NCBI GenBank assembly: GCA_002270565.1
Contig: NQMI01000295.1
Coordinates: 1-11,669, forward strand
Source: Stenocarpella maydis
Taxonomy: Eukaryota > Ascomycota > Sordariomycetes > Diaporthales > Diaporthaceae
Direction of reading: 5' to 3'
Length of the DNA: 11,669 nucleotides
Shown piece by piece: positions 8,516 to 11,669 of this stretch (position 1 is the first letter of the stretch; the number at the start of each line of letters is the position of its first letter). The position numbers were made by a program, and so were the translations under genes. A model generated the notes under the pieces. The model made no database searches. It was not told where the DNA came from and was given only the letters and a program-made list of their open reading frames with translations.

Positions 8516-11000
8516 TTAGAGGAGGGAGGGGGGGAATGCCAAGGCTGGTTTTCCTCCGGATTCCGAAACATGCCGGTTCCCCTAGACCCCAAAACACACC
8601 CCTCTCCAGACCATTATAAAGAATAAGCAATAGTTTGCCTAAAACAACCAAAATCACTTTTCTCCTTTAATTAGATAAGCCACCTAAATTCAGCTTTATT
8701 AGACCCTTTATAGCTCCCGATTCCTAGCCCGCTTATCCCTACTCTCATTCTGCTGCAGCATACTCAATCTGCAATCCTTCTCCTCTCACTTAGCTGCCTT
8801 CTTATAAGCCCAGGATTAATAGCTATTACTAATTACCAGCATGGGAACCCAGCAATTTACTTCCTCAGTCCCTACCTACTTACTTGCATTCCAGTTATAC
8901 TCCTAAATCAATATAATTCTTATTGCAGCAGGCAATAGGTAATATAATAGCAGCATAGCTAGAATAAAGGATAAAGATAATAATAAAGACCTTAAGATGC
9001 TTAATTACTTAAGGGTTATCCCACCCATATTCATATTTCCTCCTAAAGATATATTTCTAATGCTTGCCTCTAATATCTGCTGCGAGAGAAGTTTAATAGG
9101 GTCACCCTATAGTGTTCCGGCCCTACTCCAATCAGGTATCTATAGAGTAGTTCTCGCTTTACTCAATATCCTAAGACTATCTTCTCTATATATCCATGCC
9201 CCATCTGCCTAAGGCAGAGGCTTAGGTATCTTAGATAGGTCCTTATAAAGTCTAAGCCTAGATATTATAATCAGATCCTTTACAGCTATACTAGGTATCT
9301 TGAATATTAGGATAGGTAGCTAATTCTTTAAGCTATTAGGGGTAATAGGAGTTTTACTTAACCTAGAAGTCTAAATATTAGTAGGCCTTAAAAGATCAGC
9401 CTTATTAAATCTTGCTATAAGGAAGCCTAGTAGATTTTATTCCAGCTCTAATCCTATACTGGGTATAGTATAATACTTAGTCTCCCCCTTATTCATCCCT
9501 AAGATATTAGCTTAAGAGTATATAATATTCTTTCCTACTATAAGCTTCTTATACTTATTATAGCTAATAACTAGAGTATTCTAGATGCTCTTAATTAGAT
9601 GCCCGGATCTATTAATTTCTAATCAGATAGTAAAACTCTAGATAAGAGTTAAGGCTTTCTTAGTAAGTAAGCTAGAAGGGGCGGATTCAAGCAGCCTAAT
9701 CTTAATCCAGTCTCTAAACTCCTAGCCATTCTTTCTATAATTCTCCTAGAAGAAAAAAGCAATATAGGTAGCCATAAGGAGTCCATAGGCAGTTAATCCC
9801 AGCTGCAGTATAACCTTCACTTGGATTATCATATATGCCTATTTTAAGAATCCTTCAGGCAGCCTAAGGGTAAGGAAGTATATAATGCAATCCCTTATAT
9901 AGGGGTATATCTTATCACAAGTTCTCCAATCAGGATAAGTATTGATTATACTGAGCCATTTAGTATCCCTATTAAAGATACTTAATACCTAATAGCCTGG
10001 GGTATATATAACTTGGATAATAAACCTTTAGCTATCCTTTAGTAAGTAGTATCTCTACAATCTAGGGGGTTCTTTATTAACATTATAGGTTATAAGTACC
10101 ATAAAGACCAGGTTGCTGAAATTAATTAGCTGCCAATTAATAAGCCCCAGAACATAATTAGTATGCAGGCATGCCTCTTAAGCTAGGAGACCTTCTGCAT
10201 TATAAAGGATCATAAGGAAGTTGCTATAGTAAGTACCAAACAGGTTCTTCTGCTCAGGGGGGTCTCTAAACTAAGGATAGGGATTAACGCCCTCAAAATA
10301 TATATCCACCACCCGCTACACATAATCACTATGCTCCCATTTTTAGTTCTAAAAGAACAGCAGTTACACCAAAAGGTCTAATATATTAAAAGCTTAGGAG
10401 AGTACCAACCCGTTATTAAGGATTCTAATTTCAAATAGGTCTTTTATTAGGTCTACACTAGCTCCGCAATCCCAGTTTCCTTAATTATAAATGTCATATA
10501 GGTTGGGAAATCTCAGCTGCTATATAGGGTTAATATTATTAAAATTCATAATAAAGGGCAACGCTGAAAGTCGTGCTTTAAGGCCAACCTAATCAGAAGG
10601 GTCTGGGTACTTAATAGTAGGTATAGGGGCATCGGGATTATTCATGGGGCTAACTTAGCCTTTTAGACTATTAATAGCTGTAAACTGGATCAACAGAGAT
10701 CCCTTCTTCTTTTTCTTACCTTTCTTTATCATTTGCTAGCTTAAGGAAGATATCTTTCTAATTAATTAGACTAGGGAAAAGGGTGCTAAAGTAAGGAGAA
10801 ATTAGATAATAGAGGGGAGGTAATAAGTTTTAAAGGTAGAGGTTGATAGTTGCAGCAGCTTTTAAGTCTTAATAATGCAAGTTATGCTATACTAATTAGA
10901 GATCAGCTAAGGTATAGTGGTTATAGAAAAAGTAATTAGGTTGAAGGTTATAGCAGAAAGGTAGGCTTTTATTAGAAGGGGAGCCTCAAGATGGGTAAAT
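8516..11000 (-). pseudogene. Protein A, copy 2: RIP-inactivated frame of unknown family
   Basis: A single minus-strand frame of about 820 codons can be followed with no frameshift from near 11000 to a TAA at 8518-8516. Apart from a few TGA, its stops are TAG or TAA at codons one transition from Gln or Trp. In order: a Ser/Thr/Leu-rich N-terminal part; a Lys-rich patch at about 10700-10735; a long central region with many Tyr, Asn, Ile and Trp; a very hydrophobic block at about 8900-8990 that may be a membrane segment or only Pro and Ser codons turned to Leu; and a Lys/Glu/Gln/Arg-rich tail at about 8700-8830. A TGA at 8656-8654, shared with copy A1, may be the original stop. I do not recognise the family and saw no reverse transcriptase, integrase, transposase or helicase motif. 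Confidence 0.7.
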
Positions 11001-11075
11001 TACTCAAGCTAGTAAATCACTTAACTTCTTTCCCTTTTCTACTAGGTAGCAACCTTTGCTACTTTAAATGCTTCT
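8648..11075. repeat. Repeat copy A2 (direct repeat, 2428 bp)
   Basis: Partner of 1-2428, same orientation and same length. The left limit given here is only where the window edge cuts off copy A1, so true homology may extend further left, as the protein A frame does. On the right, homology ends at 11075 within the word ATGCTTCT, and from 11076 the DNA is unrelated and not RIP-like. Compared with A1, this copy often has CA where A1 has TG (for example 9916-9919 and 9927-9928), implying that C-to-T changes fell on opposite strands. Confidence 0.93.
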
Positions 11076-11669
11076 TCTGATGAATATGTGCTATAAAATA
11101 GCATTCAGTTCAGCGTGTGTTTCGGCAGGGTCGCAGTGTAGTGCTCTGAGGCGAATTCGGACAATTGACAATGGTCTGGACAACTTTGTATTGAATTAAG
11201 TTGGGCTTCTGTAAGCCCTCCTTATATACCCTCCGACGTCGTCTCACCCCTGGGCACGCTGCGGTCGGCTCTGGTGCAAATTTGCAAATGCCGGAAAATT
11301 CGCCCTTCCAACACACCATCTTTGGTTCCAAGCAGCCAGCCAACCATAGCCCTAGCAATGCCCAAATTAAGTACATACAAACTTCAGAAATCAGGCTATC
11401 CAATGCACTAAGTCATATACTTTTTGGGTAAGAAATAAGGGTAATGCAGAGGTCTGAATTAAGGTGCAAATGCAGGCCAAAATAATCGACTCACGGCCAC
11501 CAAACTCATCTTGCGTCACGCACGCACTGGGCGTACTTAGCGAAAATCGCCTGACTCGCAAGTCTAGGGTAACTCCTTGCTAGGAAGTCTAGGGTAACTC
11601 CTTACAACGAAGTCTAGGGTAACTCCTTGCACGGAGTACCAACGCCCTGCTGAGCGGTTCCGTTTAACA
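11076..11669. other. CpG-containing flank outside the RIP island
   Basis: Composition changes within a few bases of the repeat end: CpG, CpA and TpG are all common. Two open frames exist, 11110-11403 minus (97 codons) and 11201-11431 plus (76 codons), but they overlap on opposite strands, show no recognisable domain, and neither is convincing. A TATATA word is at about 11223 and a short inverted repeat, TGCTAT-AAA-ATAGCA, lies at 11089-11103. It may be host intergenic DNA or part of a single-copy element that escaped RIP. Confidence 0.65.
11560..11634. repeat. 25-bp tandem repeat, 3 copies
   Basis: AAGTCTAGGGTAACTCCTT begins at 11560, 11585 and 11610, a period of exactly 25 bp. The 19-base core is identical in all three, and the remaining six bases vary by both transitions and transversions. 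The array lies outside the RIP island. Function is unknown; a minisatellite or a repeated binding site are both possible. Confidence 0.95.

Larger units (their letters stand above)
1..11075. other. RIP-mutated, AT-rich transposon island
   Basis: Seen: the whole stretch is rich in TpA, with the palindromic octamer CTAATTAG recurring many times. Coding frames are interrupted by TAA and TAG at positions where CAA, CAG or TGG would be one transition away. The two copies of the 2428-bp repeat differ almost only by transitions. Known: repeat-induced point mutation in Pezizomycotina changes C to T in duplicated DNA, preferring CpA, and so leaves TpA-rich sequence with nonsense codons. Inferred: the segments present only once here (2429-8647) must have, or have had, other copies in the genome, because RIP needs duplication. 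Mutation is uneven: 8170-8640 keeps much CpA while TpG is scarce. Spontaneous deamination of methylated cytosine could add to the CpG losses, but does not by itself explain the CpA to TpA changes. Confidence 0.88.

Noticed and set aside
8516..8535. G-quadruplex candidate in a G-rich run
   Set aside because: Only about three G-tracts of useful length are present, so it falls short of the usual four-tract pattern.
8997..9212. 71-codon plus-strand open frame in copy A2
   Set aside because: It lies inside the minus-strand protein A frame and is broken in copy A1, whose matching ATG is ATA. It is a shadow frame.
1..11075. Copies A1 and A2 as the two LTRs of one retrotransposon
   Set aside because: They carry a long protein-coding frame and no evident TG...CA ends, and the left limit is not visible. 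A duplicated coding segment fits better, though long direct repeats of a large element cannot be fully excluded.
11110..11403. 97-codon minus-strand frame and the overlapping 76-codon plus-strand frame (11201-11431)
   Set aside because: They occupy the same DNA on opposite strands and show no recognisable motif. In GC-balanced DNA such lengths occur by chance.

Overview
The window looks like nuclear DNA of a filamentous ascomycete (Pezizomycotina) and is almost entirely a transposable-element graveyard altered by repeat-induced point mutation (RIP). From 1 to about 11075 the sequence is AT-rich and full of TpA. The long reading frames are broken almost only by TAA and TAG, and two copies of one 2428-bp segment differ almost entirely by C/T and G/A transitions. 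From 11076 to the right edge the base composition changes abruptly to CpG-containing DNA without the RIP signature. No genus can be named from the sequence alone.

Layout: (1) 1-2428 is repeat copy A1, carrying on the minus strand the decayed frame of an unrecognised protein ('protein A'). (2) 2429-2665 is a short AT-rich spacer. (3) 2666-3466 is a plus-strand decayed frame of another unrecognised protein, about 267 codons. (4) 3467-4004 is AT-rich spacer with a 16-bp tandem repeat. (5) 4005-6720 on the minus strand is a two-frame Gag/protease gene pair of an LTR-type retroelement. It has a Gag-like FNGTN segment, a zinc knuckle with RIP-altered cysteines and a retropepsin with a RIP-altered active site. 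(6) 6731-7105 is a 187-bp tandem duplication. (7) 7106-8084 is non-coding, with weak LTR-like and primer-binding-site-like signals. (8) 8085-8169 is an 18-bp tandem repeat, followed by a purine-rich stretch to about 8515. (9) 8648-11075 is repeat copy A2, in direct orientation and exactly 8647 bp from A1 with no net indel, carrying protein A again. The protein A frame can be read on to 8516. (10) 11076-11669 is the less mutated flank, ending with three 25-bp tandem repeats.

Nothing here appears able to make an intact protein. The main results are a pair of RIP-mutated duplicates whose differences allow ancestral codons to be inferred at specific sites, a fungal Gag-protease relic with no recognisable reverse transcriptase beside it, and two sizeable ancestral genes (protein A, and the plus-strand protein) that I cannot assign to a family. 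All readings were made by eye, without alignment or database search.
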